DNA of 64,000 nt from Paludibacterium sp. B53371 (GCF_018802765.1 NZ_CP069163.1:2552311-2616310), one strand, 5' to 3'; shown: positions 44,271 through 55,655, counted from the first letter of the stretch. Made by a program: numbers and translations. Notes: generated by a model not told the origin, from the sequence alone.

Positions 44271-45926
44271 ATGACCACATACACCTTTGATACCGCTGCG
44301 ACACCGACCCGACATGCCTGGTTCGCCTGGCTGGTTTTTGCCGTCATCTGGTTCGGCTCGATCGGACACAACACCCTGATCAGCCCTGACGAGGGGCGTT
44401 ACGCCACCCTGTCGCTGGGCATGCTGCAAAGTGGCGACTGGCTGTCGCCGCGCCTCAATGGCCTGCTCTATTTCGAGAAGCCGGCCCTGCCCTACTGGCT
44501 GGGAGCCATCAGCTTCAAGCTGTTCGGCATCACCGAGTTTGCCGCCCGCCTCTGGCCGGCGCTTGCCGGCTTCCTCTCCATCGGCATGGTGGGCCTGACG
44601 GCACGCCGGCTGTGGGGCAGCGATGCCGGCCATCTGGCGGCCATGATCATGGGCAGCAGCAGCTGGGTGATGCTCAACAGCCATTTTCTCAATCTGGACA
44701 CTGGTCTGACCTGCTTCCTGACCATGACGCTGTGTGCCTTCCTGCTAGCTCAGCGCGAGGATGCAGGCCGCAGCGAGCGTCGCGGCTGGATGTGGCTGAG
44801 CTGGGCCGGCATGGCCGGTGCCATCCTGTGCAAGGGGCTGATCGGCATCGCCATCCCCGGCGCCGTACTGGTTTTCTACAGTCTGCTGTTCCGCCAGTTT
44901 GCCTTCTGGCGCCGCCTGCACCTGATCTCCGGGATCATCCTGCTGCTTGCGCTGACGGCACCGTGGCTGGTGCTGGTCTCGCTGAAAAACCCGGATTTCG
45001 CCCGGTTTTTCTTCATTCACGAGCATGTCGAGCGCTTCCTGACCACAGAGCATCGCCGCAGCGGCCCGATCTGGTACTTCGTGCCCTTCCTGCTGATCGG
45101 TTTCATGCCCTGGGTCACCCTGCTGCCGGCCGTTCTGCGTCAGGGAATGCAGCGGGCGGGCCGCGAGTCACTGCAGCGGGACCGTCTGCTGCTGGTCTGG
45201 GCCCTGTTCATTTTCGTGTTTTTCAGCCTGTCCGGTTCCAAGCTGCCCTCGTATATTCTGCCGATGTTCCCGGCGCTGGCGCTGCTGGCGGGACATTATC
45301 TGTCGCGTCAGCGGCCGTCCGTGCTGATGAAACACCTGCTGGTTCCCCTGCTGTTCTGGCTGGCCTTGCTGGTCACCAGCTTCTTCAGCCACCGCTGGGT
45401 AGAGGCGGATGTGCCGCTGAGCGCCTTGCAGCCGCTGGCACGCCATATTGCGCTCGGCGCCCTGGTGTTCGTGCTGGGCACGGCTTGCGCCTGGCGCTTT
45501 CTGGTTCTGGAGCGCAAGACGGCGGCGGTCATCGCCCTGTCGCTGGCCAGCCTGTCGGCGCTGACGCTGGCGATGATCGGCTACAACCCCTATGCGCAGC
45601 TGAAGAGCAGCAAGGAAATTGTCCAGCGGCTGCAACCGACGCCCGACACCGAGGTGTTCTCGGTGCGCAGCTATGACCAGACCCTGCCCTTCTACCTGCA
45701 GCGCCCGGTCACGCTGGTTGATTATGTCGACGAGTTCGAGCTCGGCGAGAAGATCGAGCCGGCGAAGTGGATTCCCACGCTGGATGGCTTCGTCCTGCGC
45801 TGGCACGGCAGTCATCGGGCACTGGCCATGATGTCCGCCGATACCTATCAATTGCTCAAGGCACAAGGTGTGCCGATGCGGGTCGTCTACAGTGACCCGC
45901 GCCGCCTGGTGGTGGCCAAGCCATGA
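44271..45926 (+). CDS. arnT: lipid A 4-amino-4-deoxy-L-arabinose transferase (ArnT-like)
   Basis: The gene encodes 551 residues from the ATG at 44271 (placed by the promoter; ribosome-binding site weak). It is a GT-C/PMT-family membrane glycosyltransferase with about twelve helices and the first-loop acidic pair in SPDEGRYATL, then FEKPALPYWL and a soluble periplasmic tail. It moves L-Ara4N from undecaprenyl phosphate to lipid A phosphates, which gives polymyxin resistance. It is first in the arn operon here, an order that differs from enterics (arnBCADTEF). Confidence 0.9.
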   Translation: MTTYTFDTAATPTRHAWFAWLVFAVIWFGSIGHNTLISPDEGRYATLSLGMLQSGDWLSPRLNGLLYFEKPALPYWLGAISFKLFGITEFAARLWPALAGFLSIGMVGLTARRLWGSDAGHLAAMIMGSSSWVMLNSHFLNLDTGLTCFLTMTLCAFLLAQREDAGRSERRGWMWLSWAGMAGAILCKGLIGIAIPGAVLVFYSLLFRQFAFWRRLHLISGIILLLALTAPWLVLVSLKNPDFARFFFIHEHVERFLTTEHRRSGPIWYFVPFLLIGFMPWVTLLPAVLRQGMQRAGRESLQRDRLLLVWALFIFVFFSLSGSKLPSYILPMFPALALLAGHYLSRQRPSVLMKHLLVPLLFWLALLVTSFFSHRWVEADVPLSALQPLARHIALGALVFVLGTACAWRFLVLERKTAAVIALSLASLSALTLAMIGYNPYAQLKSSKEIVQRLQPTPDTEVFSVRSYDQTLPFYLQRPVTLVDYVDEFELGEKIEPAKWIPTLDGFVLRWHGSHRALAMMSADTYQLLKAQGVPMRVVYSDPRRLVVAKP

Positions 45927-46294
45927 AACTGATCGAGTTTGCCCTGATCCTGTTCGGCGTGCTGCTCAACGCAGCCGCCCAGTTGTGCCTGAAAGCCGGC
46001 GTACGCCAGATCGGGCATTTTGATTTCTCCCCCGCCAACATCCTGCCGATCGGCTGGAAGCTGGCCACCAATCTGCCGATTTTCGGCGGGCTGTCCTGCT
46101 ATGTAGTCAGCGTGGTGGTGTGGATCCTGGCCCTGTCGCGCGTCGAAGTCAGCATGGCCTATCCGATGCTCTCGATCGGCTATGTGGTCAATGCCCTGCT
46201 TGCCTGGTGGCTGTTCGGTGAAATGATCACTGCCCAGCGCATGGCCGGTATCGCCGTGATCATCATTGGCGTAGTGCTGGTTGCTCGCAGCTGA
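45923..46294 (+). CDS. SMR-family undecaprenyl-phosphate-L-Ara4N flippase subunit (ArnE/ArnF-like)
   Basis: The gene encodes 123 residues with four membrane helices of the small multidrug resistance/EamA fold (LIEFALILFGVLLNAAAQLCLKAG and SYVVSVVVWILALSRVEVSMAYPML). It overlaps arnT by 4 bp. Enterics use a heterodimer ArnE-ArnF; only one subunit is coded here, so a homodimer or a partner elsewhere is implied. Confidence 0.85.
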   Translation: MKLIEFALILFGVLLNAAAQLCLKAGVRQIGHFDFSPANILPIGWKLATNLPIFGGLSCYVVSVVVWILALSRVEVSMAYPMLSIGYVVNALLAWWLFGEMITAQRMAGIAVIIIGVVLVARS

Positions 46295-46307
46295 CGAGAG
46301 GATTGTC

Positions 46308-47432
46308 ATGGATTTTCTGCCTTTTACCCGACCGGATATCGACGAAGCGACCATCGCCTCGGTCGCCGAGGTACTGCGCTCCGGCTGGCTCGCCACCGGG
46401 CCGCGCTGCCGCGAGTTCGAGGCACGCCTGTCGGAATGGACTGGCGGACGCCCGGTACGGGTCGTCACCTCGGCCACGGCCGCCCTGCAAATGGCGCTGC
46501 AGATTGCGGGCGTCGGCCCCGGCGATGAAGTGATCACCACGCCGCTGTCCTGGATTGCCACGGCCAATGTCATTCTGGCGCTGGGTGCCACGCCGGTGTT
46601 TGTCGATGTGGATCCGCGCACGCGCAATATCGACCTGTCCCTGATCGAGCAGGCCATTACCCCGCGTACCCGGGCGCTGATTCCGGTCGATCTGGGTGGT
46701 CTGGCCGTGGATCGTGACCGCTTGTACCAGCTTGCCCGTCAGCATGGTCTGCGCGTGGTCGAAGATGCCGCCCAGTCGATGGGAGCCAGCTGGAACGGAC
46801 GCCGCATCGGCCAGGATGGCGATCTGGTGTCGTTCAGTTTCCACCCGAACAAGAACATGACCAGTGGCGAAGGCGGTTGCCTGGTCATGAATAACGAAGA
46901 AGAAGCCCGGCTGTTCGAGAAGCTGCGCCTGCAGGGTGTCACCCGTCTGCCGGATGGCACCATGGACGTCGATGTCCTCGGGGGCAAGGCCAACCTGACC
47001 GACATTGCCGCCGCCATCGGCCTGGGCCAGCTGGCACGGCTGGACAGCTTCAATGCCCGTCGCGCCGAACTGGCCCGTCGCTACTTCGATCGCCTGGATC
47101 CGGCGCTGGGCCTGGAACTGCCGCCGGCCGACTTTGCCAACAGCAACTGGCACATGTTTCAGCCGCTGCTGCCGCTGGCGCGCATGCGCCTGTCGCGCGG
47201 GGAATTCATCGATGCCATGAAACAAGAAGGCATCGGCATCGGCGTGCACTATCCCGCCATGCATCTGTTCACCCTGTTCAAGTCGCGCGGCTTCAAGGCC
47301 GGCGATTTCCCGGTGGCAGAGGATATCGGCAATCGTACCATCACCCTGCCGCTGTTCCCTGCCATGCAGGACAGCGATGTTGATCGCGTCTGTGATGCGC
47401 TGTTGCGTGTCATGCAACCTGTACTAAATTGA
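46308..47432 (+). CDS. arnB: UDP-4-amino-4-deoxy-L-arabinose aminotransferase
   Basis: The gene encodes 374 residues from the ATG at 46308, chosen over a TTG at 46281. It is a DegT/DnrJ/EryC1 PLP aminotransferase with the lysine in SFHPNKNMTSGEGG and the phosphate-binding TSATAALQMAL. It converts UDP-4-keto-pentose to UDP-L-Ara4N using glutamate. It lies 13 bp after the flippase gene. Confidence 0.93.
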   Translation: MDFLPFTRPDIDEATIASVAEVLRSGWLATGPRCREFEARLSEWTGGRPVRVVTSATAALQMALQIAGVGPGDEVITTPLSWIATANVILALGATPVFVDVDPRTRNIDLSLIEQAITPRTRALIPVDLGGLAVDRDRLYQLARQHGLRVVEDAAQSMGASWNGRRIGQDGDLVSFSFHPNKNMTSGEGGCLVMNNEEEARLFEKLRLQGVTRLPDGTMDVDVLGGKANLTDIAAAIGLGQLARLDSFNARRAELARRYFDRLDPALGLELPPADFANSNWHMFQPLLPLARMRLSRGEFIDAMKQEGIGIGVHYPAMHLFTLFKSRGFKAGDFPVAEDIGNRTITLPLFPAMQDSDVDRVCDALLRVMQPVLN

Positions 47433-47438
47433 ACCAAC

Positions 47439-48380
47439 ATGACTGACACTATCCATCTGTCCGTGGTCATCCCGGTCTACAACGAAGAAGCCGTGCTGGA
47501 GGCCCTGTTCGCCCGGCTCTATCCGGCACTGGACGCCCTGGCCATCCGCTACGAAATCGTTTTCATCAACGATGGCAGCCGTGACCGATCGGCCGCCATG
47601 CTGGCCGACCAGTTCAATCTGCGCCCGGAGGTGACCCGTGTCGTGCTGTTCAATGGCAATTTCGGCCAGCACCGCGCGATCCTGGCCGGTTTCGAACACT
47701 GCCGTGGCGAACGGATCGTGACGCTGGATGCTGACCTGCAGAACCCGCCTGAAGATATCGGCGTACTGCTGGCCAAGATGGACGAGGGCTACGATTACGT
47801 CGGCTCAATCCGCCGCCAGCGCAACGACAGCATGTGGCGTCACCTGGCGTCGCGCGCCATGAACCGCCTGCGCGAACGCATCACCCGCATCAAGATGACC
47901 GATCAGGGCTGCATGATGCGAGCCTATAGCCGCCGCATCATCGATACCATCAATCAGTGCAACGAGCTGCATACCTTCATCCCGGCACTGGCCTACCAGT
48001 TTGCCCAGAAGCCGACCGAAGTCGTTGTCGGCCATGAGGAGCGCTTCGCCGGCGAGAGCAAATACTCGCTGTACTCGCTGATCCGGCTGAATTTCGACCT
48101 GATGACCGGATTCTCGCTGGTGCCGCTGCAACTGTTCTCTTTCCTCGGCATTTCAGTATCCATGCTGTCGGCCCTGCTGGTGCTCTACATGGGCGCCCGG
48201 CGCCTGATCATCGGGCCGGAAGAAGGCGGGCTGTTCACCCTGTTCGCGATTGCCTTCCTGCTGATCGGTATTGCCCTGTTCGGCATTGGTTTGCTGGGCG
48301 AGTACATCGGCCGCATCTATCAGGAAGTCCGCAAGCGTCCGCGCTATCTGATCAGCGCCGTGCTGGAGAAAAAAGAATGA
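47439..48380 (+). CDS. arnC: undecaprenyl-phosphate 4-deoxy-4-formamido-L-arabinose transferase
   Basis: The gene encodes 313 residues. A GT2 catalytic domain (VVIPVYNEEAVLEALF, FINDGSRDRS, TLDADLQNPPEDI) is followed by two C-terminal membrane helices. It moves the formylated sugar to undecaprenyl phosphate in the inner membrane. It overlaps the formyltransferase gene by 4 bp. Confidence 0.93.
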   Translation: MTDTIHLSVVIPVYNEEAVLEALFARLYPALDALAIRYEIVFINDGSRDRSAAMLADQFNLRPEVTRVVLFNGNFGQHRAILAGFEHCRGERIVTLDADLQNPPEDIGVLLAKMDEGYDYVGSIRRQRNDSMWRHLASRAMNRLRERITRIKMTDQGCMMRAYSRRIIDTINQCNELHTFIPALAYQFAQKPTEVVVGHEERFAGESKYSLYSLIRLNFDLMTGFSLVPLQLFSFLGISVSMLSALLVLYMGARRLIIGPEEGGLFTLFAIAFLLIGIALFGIGLLGEYIGRIYQEVRKRPRYLISAVLEKKE

Positions 48381-49300
48381 CGCGGGCCGTGGTGTTCGCC
48401 TATCACGACGTCGGCGTGCGTTGTCTCAAAACGCTGATCGGCGCCGGCGTCGAGGTGGCGCTGGTGGTGACGCACGAGGACAATCCCGCGGAGAACATCT
48501 GGTTTGACAGTGTGGCGGGCGTCGCCGCCGACTTCGACATCCCGGTCATCACGCCGGAAGATCCGAATGCCGAGACTGTCGTGGCCCAGATCCGGGCCCT
48601 GGCGCCGGACTTCCTGTTCTCGTTCTATTACCGCAAGATGCTCAAGGCACCGTTGCTGGCCTGCGCGGCACGCGGTGCCTATAACATGCACGGCTCGCTG
48701 CTGCCGAAGTATCGCGGTCGTGTGCCGATCAACTGGGCGGTGATCCACGGCGAAACCGAAACCGGTGCCACCCTGCACCAGATGAACGTCAAGCCGGACA
48801 ATGGTCCGCTGGTGGATCAGTTTGCCGTGCCGATCCTGCCGGACGATACCGCTGCCGAAGTATTCGACAAGGTGGTGGTTGCCGCCGAAATCGTGCTGGC
48901 CCGCAGCCTGCCGCGGCTGATTGACGGCACGGCCACACTGACGCAGCAGGATCTGAGCCTGGGTGCCTACTTTGGCGGGCGCGGCCCGGAAGACGGTCGT
49001 CTGGATGGTCGACAATCGGCGCAGGCACTGCACAACTTCGTGCGCGCCCTGTCTCATCCCTACCCCGGTGCCTTTGCCGATACGCCGGCCGGCCGGCTGG
49101 TACTGTGGAAAACCCGCCGACTGGACGTCGCCGGGCGACAAGCCGATCGGGCCTGCCTGAGTATCGATGGTCCCCACCTGCGACTGGACTGCGCCGATGG
49201 CGGTGTTTTACGCATTCTTGACGCAGATCTGGACGGCAGCCCGCTGGATACTGCAAGATTCGCCGCGTGCTTCGGTGAGCGCGCGTCGCTCCCTATTTAA
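48377..49300 (+). CDS. UDP-L-Ara4N formyltransferase (ArnA N-terminal domain as a separate protein)
   Basis: The gene encodes 307 residues of the Met-tRNA formyltransferase fold. Catalytic motif MHGSLLPKYRGRVPINWAVIHGE and the later VKPDNGPLVDQ are as in the ArnA N-terminal domain; the C-terminal OB-like domain follows. It adds a formyl group from 10-formyl-THF to UDP-L-Ara4N. In enterics this is fused to the decarboxylase; here the two are separate, 21 bp apart. Confidence 0.9.
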   Translation: MTRAVVFAYHDVGVRCLKTLIGAGVEVALVVTHEDNPAENIWFDSVAGVAADFDIPVITPEDPNAETVVAQIRALAPDFLFSFYYRKMLKAPLLACAARGAYNMHGSLLPKYRGRVPINWAVIHGETETGATLHQMNVKPDNGPLVDQFAVPILPDDTAAEVFDKVVVAAEIVLARSLPRLIDGTATLTQQDLSLGAYFGGRGPEDGRLDGRQSAQALHNFVRALSHPYPGAFADTPAGRLVLWKTRRLDVAGRQADRACLSIDGPHLRLDCADGGVLRILDADLDGSPLDTARFAACFGERASLPI

Positions 49301-49321
49301 TTCGAAACGGTAGCTGACAAC

Positions 49322-50368
49322 ATGAAAAAAGTCCTCATCCTCGGTGTCAACGGCTTTATCGGCCATCACCTGACCAAGCGCATCATCGAAACCACCGACT
49401 GGGAAGTGTATGGCATGGACATGCATGCCGACCGCGTCCTCGAGTGGAAGGATCATCCGCGCTTCCACTTCTTCGAAGGTGACATCACCATCAACCGCGA
49501 GTGGATCGAATACCACGTCAAGAAATGCGACGTGGTGCTGCCGCTGGTGGCCATCGCCACCCCGGCCACCTATGTTCAGGCGCCGCTGCGCGTGTTCGAA
49601 CTGGACTTCGAGGCCAACCTGCCGATCATCAAGTGGTGCGCCAAGTACAAGAAGCGCGTGGTGTTCCCGTCGACCTCGGAAGTCTACGGCAAGAGCACCG
49701 ATGCCGAGTTCGATCCGGAAAATTCCGATCTGGTCTACGGCCCGATCAACAAGCCGCGCTGGATCTATGCCTGCTCCAAGCAGCTGATGGACCGTGTCAT
49801 CGCCGCCTACGGCCAGCAGGAGGGTCTGGATTACACCCTGTTCCGTCCGTTCAACTGGATCGGCGCCGGTCTGGACAGCATCCACACCCCGAAGGAAGGC
49901 TCCAGCCGCGTGATCACCCAGTTCCTCGGCCACATCGTGCGCGGCGAACCGATCAAGCTGGTGGACGGCGGGGCGCAGAAGCGTGCCTTCACCTATATCG
50001 ACGACGGCATCAGCGCGCTGATGAAGATCATCGAGAACAAGGACGGCAAGGCTTCGGGCCAGATCTACAACATCGGCAACCCGAAGAACAACTTCTCGAT
50101 CCGCGAACTGGCCCACATGATGCTGACGCTGGCCGCCGCCTATCCGGAATACCGCGAGCATGCCGCCAAGGTGCAGCTGCTGGAAACCACTTCCGGCGAG
50201 TACTACGGCAAGGGCTATCAGGACGTGCAGAACCGCGTGCCGAAGATCGCCAACACCATGGCCGATCTGGGCTGGGCACCGACGGTTACCATGGATGACG
50301 CGCTGAAGGGCATCTTCGACTTCTACCGCGATCAAGCCGCCTCCGCGCGCGACCTGGCCGACCAGTAA
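49322..50368 (+). CDS. UDP-glucuronate oxidative decarboxylase (ArnA C-terminal domain as a separate protein)
   Basis: The gene encodes 348 residues of the extended SDR family. The NAD motif is [11 protein letters not shown], and the catalytic Ser-Tyr-Lys set appears as PSTSEVYG and YACSKQ. It matches the ArnA dehydrogenase domain ([20 protein letters not shown]), making the UDP-4-keto-pentose from UDP-glucuronate. It overlaps arnD by one base. Confidence 0.92.
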   Translation: MKKVLILGVNGFIGHHLTKRIIETTDWEVYGMDMHADRVLEWKDHPRFHFFEGDITINREWIEYHVKKCDVVLPLVAIATPATYVQAPLRVFELDFEANLPIIKWCAKYKKRVVFPSTSEVYGKSTDAEFDPENSDLVYGPINKPRWIYACSKQLMDRVIAAYGQQEGLDYTLFRPFNWIGAGLDSIHTPKEGSSRVITQFLGHIVRGEPIKLVDGGAQKRAFTYIDDGISALMKIIENKDGKASGQIYNIGNPKNNFSIRELAHMMLTLAAAYPEYREHAAKVQLLETTSGEYYGKGYQDVQNRVPKIANTMADLGWAPTVTMDDALKGIFDFYRDQAASARDLADQ

Positions 50369-51285
50369 TGACCAAGCTGGCACTCAAGGTGGATGTCGAC
50401 ACCTGGCGCGGCACCCGTGACGGTGTGCCACGCCTGGTGGAACTCTTTGCCCGCCACCAGGCGGGCGCCACCTTTTTGTTCAGCCTCGGCCCGGACCATA
50501 CCGGCCGCGCCATCCGGCGAGTCTTCCGCCGCGGCTTCCTGCAGAAGGTGTCGCGCACCTCGGTGGTCGAGCACTATGGTATCCGCACCTTGCTGTATGG
50601 CACCCTGCTGCCCGGCCCGGACATCGGCCGCCGCGAAGCGGTGCTGATGCGGGGCGTGCGAGATGCCGGCTTTGAGGTCGGCATCCACACCTGGGACCAT
50701 ATCCGCTGGCAGGACTTTGTGGCCGGCAAGGACGCCGCCTGGACCGAGCGCGAGATGAACAAGGCCGCACAGCGCTTTGAACAGATCTTCGGTCAGCCTC
50801 CGCGCACCCATGGCGCGGCGGGCTGGCAAATGAACACGGCCGCCTACGCCCATGAAGCCACGCTGCAGCTCGACTACGCCTCCGACGGTCGCGGACGCTG
50901 TCCGTTCCAGCCGGTCGATGCCGAAGGCCGCGTGCTGGGTGTGCCGCAGCTGCCAACGACCCTGCCGACCCTGGATGAACTGATCGGCCTGGATGGCCTG
51001 ACCGCCGACAACGTGCATCAGGTGATTCTGGACCAGACCAGCACACCTCCGCAGACAGGGCATGTCTACACCCTGCACGCCGAGCTGGAAGGCCTGCGAC
51101 TGCTCGACACCCTGGACCGGCTGCTGAGTGGCTGGAAACAACAGGGCTATCAGCTGGTTTCCTGCGCCGAAATGTTTGCCGGACTGGATGTCGGCCAACT
51201 GCCCCGCTGTCAGGTCGAGATGGGCGAGATTCCCGGACGCAGCGGTACCCTGGCGCTGCAAGGCCCGGCGGTGGTGTCTTCATGA
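50368..51285 (+). CDS. arnD: 4-deoxy-4-formamido-L-arabinose-phosphoundecaprenol deformylase
   Basis: The gene encodes 305 residues of the polysaccharide deacetylase (NodB) family. The catalytic N-terminal segment LKVDVDTWRG and the metal-binding GIHTWDHIRWQ match ArnD. It removes the formyl group on the periplasmic side, making transfer irreversible. The next small gene starts inside its stop codon. Confidence 0.92.
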   Translation: MTKLALKVDVDTWRGTRDGVPRLVELFARHQAGATFLFSLGPDHTGRAIRRVFRRGFLQKVSRTSVVEHYGIRTLLYGTLLPGPDIGRREAVLMRGVRDAGFEVGIHTWDHIRWQDFVAGKDAAWTEREMNKAAQRFEQIFGQPPRTHGAAGWQMNTAAYAHEATLQLDYASDGRGRCPFQPVDAEGRVLGVPQLPTTLPTLDELIGLDGLTADNVHQVILDQTSTPPQTGHVYTLHAELEGLRLLDTLDRLLSGWKQQGYQLVSCAEMFAGLDVGQLPRCQVEMGEIPGRSGTLALQGPAVVSS

Positions 51286-51533
51286 TGCCCCTGCTCGGCG
51301 CCCGCGTTGACCGCTCGCTGCGCATTCTGGTCAACACCCGGCTGGATGGCTATCCGGCCTATTTCCATGTCGAACCGCAAGCGCTGTTTGCCTGGCTGCA
51401 GCAGCCGGACGGTACACCGGAGGCTGCCCTGGCCCTGCTCCAGGAATCCTGGCCGACGCTCAGCCTGCGGCTGGAGAAACTGGTGCAACGCCACGGCAAC
51501 GACTTTGTCGTCACCGCGGCCATGCTTGCCTGA
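51282..51533 (+). CDS. small protein of unknown function at the end of the arn operon
   Basis: The gene encodes 83 residues (MMPLLGARVDRSLRILVNTR...), starting in the arnD stop codon (ATGA overlap), which suggests translational coupling. There is no signal peptide or membrane helix, and the composition is leucine-rich and probably folded. I do not recognise a family. It could be an accessory or regulatory factor for L-Ara4N synthesis. The next gene is 7 bp away on the opposite strand with no visible terminator between. Confidence 0.65.
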   Translation: MMPLLGARVDRSLRILVNTRLDGYPAYFHVEPQALFAWLQQPDGTPEAALALLQESWPTLSLRLEKLVQRHGNDFVVTAAMLA

Positions 51534-51540
51534 CGGTTTT

Positions 51541-52578
<1,038 letters not shown>

Positions 52579-52644
52579 GCTCTGCACTCCCTCGCATTGG
52601 CGACAATCCGCACATCATAGTCCTTCATCATGCAGCGTGGATAA

Positions 52645-52669
52645 AGAAAAACCCGGCCGCGGCCGGGTT
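52645..52669 (-). terminator. rho-independent terminator after the dCache chemoreceptor gene
   Basis: A 20-bp perfect palindrome (52650-52669) followed on the - strand by TTTTTC. Confidence 0.85.
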
Positions 52670-52693
52670 GCTCGAGATCCGCTTCCCTGCGAA

Positions 52694-54571
52694 CTAGACT
52701 CTGAAGCGCGAGAACATTTCGCGCATGCGCGAGGCCCCCTGACTCAGGGTCGACAGGGTCTGGTGCACCTGACCCAGCGAGTGATCATTCTCGATAATGC
52801 GACCATTGATGCGCTCGGTACTCTGGGCAATCACCGTGGTAGCTTTGTGCTGCTCACTGGTGGACAGGGCGATCTCGTTCATTTTGGCTTCGACCTGGCG
52901 CATGGACTGCTGAATCGAGGCAATGCGTTCGGCCGCACTCTGCGTCAGCCCGACCCCGCCATCGACCGACTGCACGGTCAGTTGCATATTGCTGACTGCC
53001 TGACCGGTCTCGCTGCGAATCAGCTCGACCATGCCGGCAATTTCCTGCGTCGCACCACCGGTACGCTCAGCCAGCTTGCGAACCTCATCGGCCACCACCG
53101 CGAAACCGCGCCCCATCTCACCGGCACGCGCCGCCTCAATGGCCGCATTCAGTGCCAGCAAATTGGTCTGGTCGGCAATATCTTTGATCACCTCGGTAAT
53201 ACCGGAAATTTGCTGGGAACGCTGATCCAGCGAGGACAGCATTTCCGACAGGCCCTTGACCACGGTCACCGTGCCACCCATCTCTTGCGACAGCTTGTCC
53301 ATGTCACCGGCGCTTTCACTCGATACCACACCGGTCTGCGCCACCAGCCCATCCGCCTCATTGGCGGCCTCGGAGATATGCGAAATGCTGACGGTAATCT
53401 GCTCCAGCGTCGCGGCATTGGCGCTGGAGACATCAGAAATTTCACGCGAGTCACTGACCACCTTCTCAATCGACTGGCCTGCACCCTGCACGCCTTCGAT
53501 CAGGCGGTCTGCCTCCAGCTTCACGCCCTGGAACATATTTTGCAGCTGCCCGATGAAGACATTGAAGGCACTGGCGGTTTCGGCAATTTCATCCTGGCCG
53601 GGAACATCGATGCGGCGGGTCAGATCGCCCTCACCCTGCGAGATTTCCTGCATGGCCTGCTTGAGTCGCTGCAGCCCCTTGAGCATGCCGGCCAGCACCA
53701 GGCTGGCAATCGGCACCAGAATGATCAGCGCCGCCAGAACCGTCAGCGCAATGGTGATCACGACCTTGGTCATCGGGTCGGTCACCACCGAAGTGTCCAT
53801 GGCCACGCCAAGCAGCCAGTCCGTCCCGGCCACCGGAATGATCTGCACATACATCGACTGGCCATCCATGGCCACCTGCAGGGTCTCGCCGCTGCCCGAC
53901 GCACTGGCCAGCCGGTCTGCCGTCAGCTCCGGGGCGATATTGCTCAGGGGCTTGAGGGTCAGCTGGGCATTCGGGTGGGCCAGCACCTTGCCGTCCTTGC
54001 CGACCAGGAAAGCAAAGCCGTTACCACGCAACTTGACCGACAACACGGTCTTGACCAGATCGTCGATGAACACATCACCACCGGCCACGGCCTTGAGACT
54101 GCCGCCACTCATGACCGGTGCCGCAAAGGTCACCGTCAGGCGACCGGTAGTGAAGTCGGCATAAGGAGGCGTCACGCCGGGCTTGCCGCTGCCGGCCACC
54201 ATTTTGAACCACGGCCGGGCCGTCGGATCGTAGCCCGGTTTGGCGGCATGGCCATCCGAATAGACAATGTGTTTGTCAGAAAAACCGATATACGATTTAT
54301 TAAAGGCGCCGGCCTCGCTGATTTTGCCCAGGGCCGGTACCGGATCGGCCATCTCGGCCAGACCACCGGCGGCCACGACATTGGTCAGCTTGCCGTCGTA
54401 CCAGTCTTTTACGAAGGTGGCATAACCATGTGCCGTTCCCGACAACTCATGATCCACCCCCTCGAGCATGCCGCTTCGCATCTGGCTGTACACCAGCACG
54501 GCAATCACCAGGCTGATGAAGGCCATCAGCATGGCAACAAACACAATGAGTTTGACACGTAGTGAACGCAT
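52694..54571 (-). CDS. methyl-accepting chemotaxis protein with dCache sensor
   Basis: The gene encodes 625 residues. Between two membrane helices (about 9-31 and 275-300) lies a periplasmic dCache_1 sensor with [11 protein letters not shown] and a long beta region, the class that often binds amino acids. HAMP and a signalling domain follow, with tip [22 protein letters not shown]. It should feed CheA. Ligand unknown, although an amino acid permease and periplasmic binding proteins are nearby. Confidence 0.93.
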   Translation of the reverse strand: MRSLRVKLIVFVAMLMAFISLVIAVLVYSQMRSGMLEGVDHELSGTAHGYATFVKDWYDGKLTNVVAAGGLAEMADPVPALGKISEAGAFNKSYIGFSDKHIVYSDGHAAKPGYDPTARPWFKMVAGSGKPGVTPPYADFTTGRLTVTFAAPVMSGGSLKAVAGGDVFIDDLVKTVLSVKLRGNGFAFLVGKDGKVLAHPNAQLTLKPLSNIAPELTADRLASASGSGETLQVAMDGQSMYVQIIPVAGTDWLLGVAMDTSVVTDPMTKVVITIALTVLAALIILVPIASLVLAGMLKGLQRLKQAMQEISQGEGDLTRRIDVPGQDEIAETASAFNVFIGQLQNMFQGVKLEADRLIEGVQGAGQSIEKVVSDSREISDVSSANAATLEQITVSISHISEAANEADGLVAQTGVVSSESAGDMDKLSQEMGGTVTVVKGLSEMLSSLDQRSQQISGITEVIKDIADQTNLLALNAAIEAARAGEMGRGFAVVADEVRKLAERTGGATQEIAGMVELIRSETGQAVSNMQLTVQSVDGGVGLTQSAAERIASIQQSMRQVEAKMNEIALSTSEQHKATTVIAQSTERINGRIIENDHSLGQVHQTLSTLSQGASRMREMFSRFRV

Positions 54572-54911
54572 GATTGGCTTTTCCTGTTTCGTTCATCATC
54601 CAACGACTCCCCCACCGGCAAGAGTCATCCATTTGGCATTTTTTATTACACTCACATGGAACAATGAGCATTTTTTGCGCAAAGATACCTTGTCGGAACA
54701 CAGATTGCAGCGGAATTTTTGCTGAGTGTGGTGCGACACCAACCCAAGTAAAAATACTGATTGCACCCGGACGGCATTTGTGATTATCGGTTTAATTTAA
54801 ACCTGCAAATATAAAGCATTTGCTTTTATGTTGAGAGATCCACGGGGGCAGGCAAAGGCCATGACAGACCGGTGGATCCGGCGCAAAGGGGCGTCTGGAC
54901 AAAAAAGGACA
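54572..54911. other. 340-bp AT-rich intergenic region
   Basis: This separates two leftward genes. A perfect palindrome AAAGCATTTGCTTT lies at 54813-54826 in a very AT-rich stretch. No gene or clear promoter was recognised. Confidence 0.4.
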
Positions 54912-55655
54912 TCAGGGAACGGGACTGAACATCCCGGTCAGGCGACGCAACGTGCCGTCCTTGCGCATGGATTGCAGGGCCAGGTCGAGCGCGGCCAGTG
55001 TTTCCGGTGTCGTGGCCGGGTGACAGGCCAGATACTGGTCGGACTGACCGATGACCAGCAAGGGGCGAATGCCATGAAAGGCATCCTGAGCAATCAGGGT
55101 TTGGGCGCGACCGGCCGCCGCCAGCCACAGGTCAATATGCCCCGCCATCAGCTTGCGGGCATTGAGCGCCTCATCACTCACCAGGTCCAGGCGGGTAAAG
55201 CCCTTGGCGCGCAGAAAATCGGATTTGGCATCGCGCAGGGTACCGCCGATGCGGTAAGGGCGGGCATCATCCAGCGAGCCAATGCGGCCTTTGAAGCCCG
55301 GCCCCGCATACAGCACCCATTGATTGACCGCGATCGGCCCCACCCAACGGAATAAAGGCTCACGCTCGGCGGAACGCACCGTGGAGTAAAGACAGGTATT
55401 GGCAGATTGCAAAGCCAGGGCATAGGCACGAGGCCAGGGCAGTACGCTGAACTGACCGCTCAGATGAGCCCGTCGCAACATCTCGGCGATGACGTCGCTG
55501 GACAGACCGGCAATATGACCATTGTCTTCGTAGTTCAAGGGAGGCTGATTTTCCGTCACCAGCTGCAGCACAGAATCAGCCCTGCCGGACAGACAGGCCA
55601 GCGCCAGACAAATGGCCACCATACCAGGCCCCAGGCAGCTTGCTGATCGTCTCAT
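54912..55655 (-). CDS. periplasmic amino-acid-binding-like protein (SBP_bac_3 type)
   Basis: The gene encodes 247 residues from the ATG at 55655 with a signal peptide ending near SGRADS. The mature part opens LQLVTENQPPLNYEDNGHIAGLSSDVIAEML, as in family 3 solute-binding proteins. No ABC permease or ATPase gene is adjacent, so it may act as a stand-alone sensor-like receptor or pair with distant components. Confidence 0.8.
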   Translation of the reverse strand: MRRSASCLGPGMVAICLALACLSGRADSVLQLVTENQPPLNYEDNGHIAGLSSDVIAEMLRRAHLSGQFSVLPWPRAYALALQSANTCLYSTVRSAEREPLFRWVGPIAVNQWVLYAGPGFKGRIGSLDDARPYRIGGTLRDAKSDFLRAKGFTRLDLVSDEALNARKLMAGHIDLWLAAAGRAQTLIAQDAFHGIRPLLVIGQSDQYLACHPATTPETLAALDLALQSMRKDGTLRRLTGMFSPVP

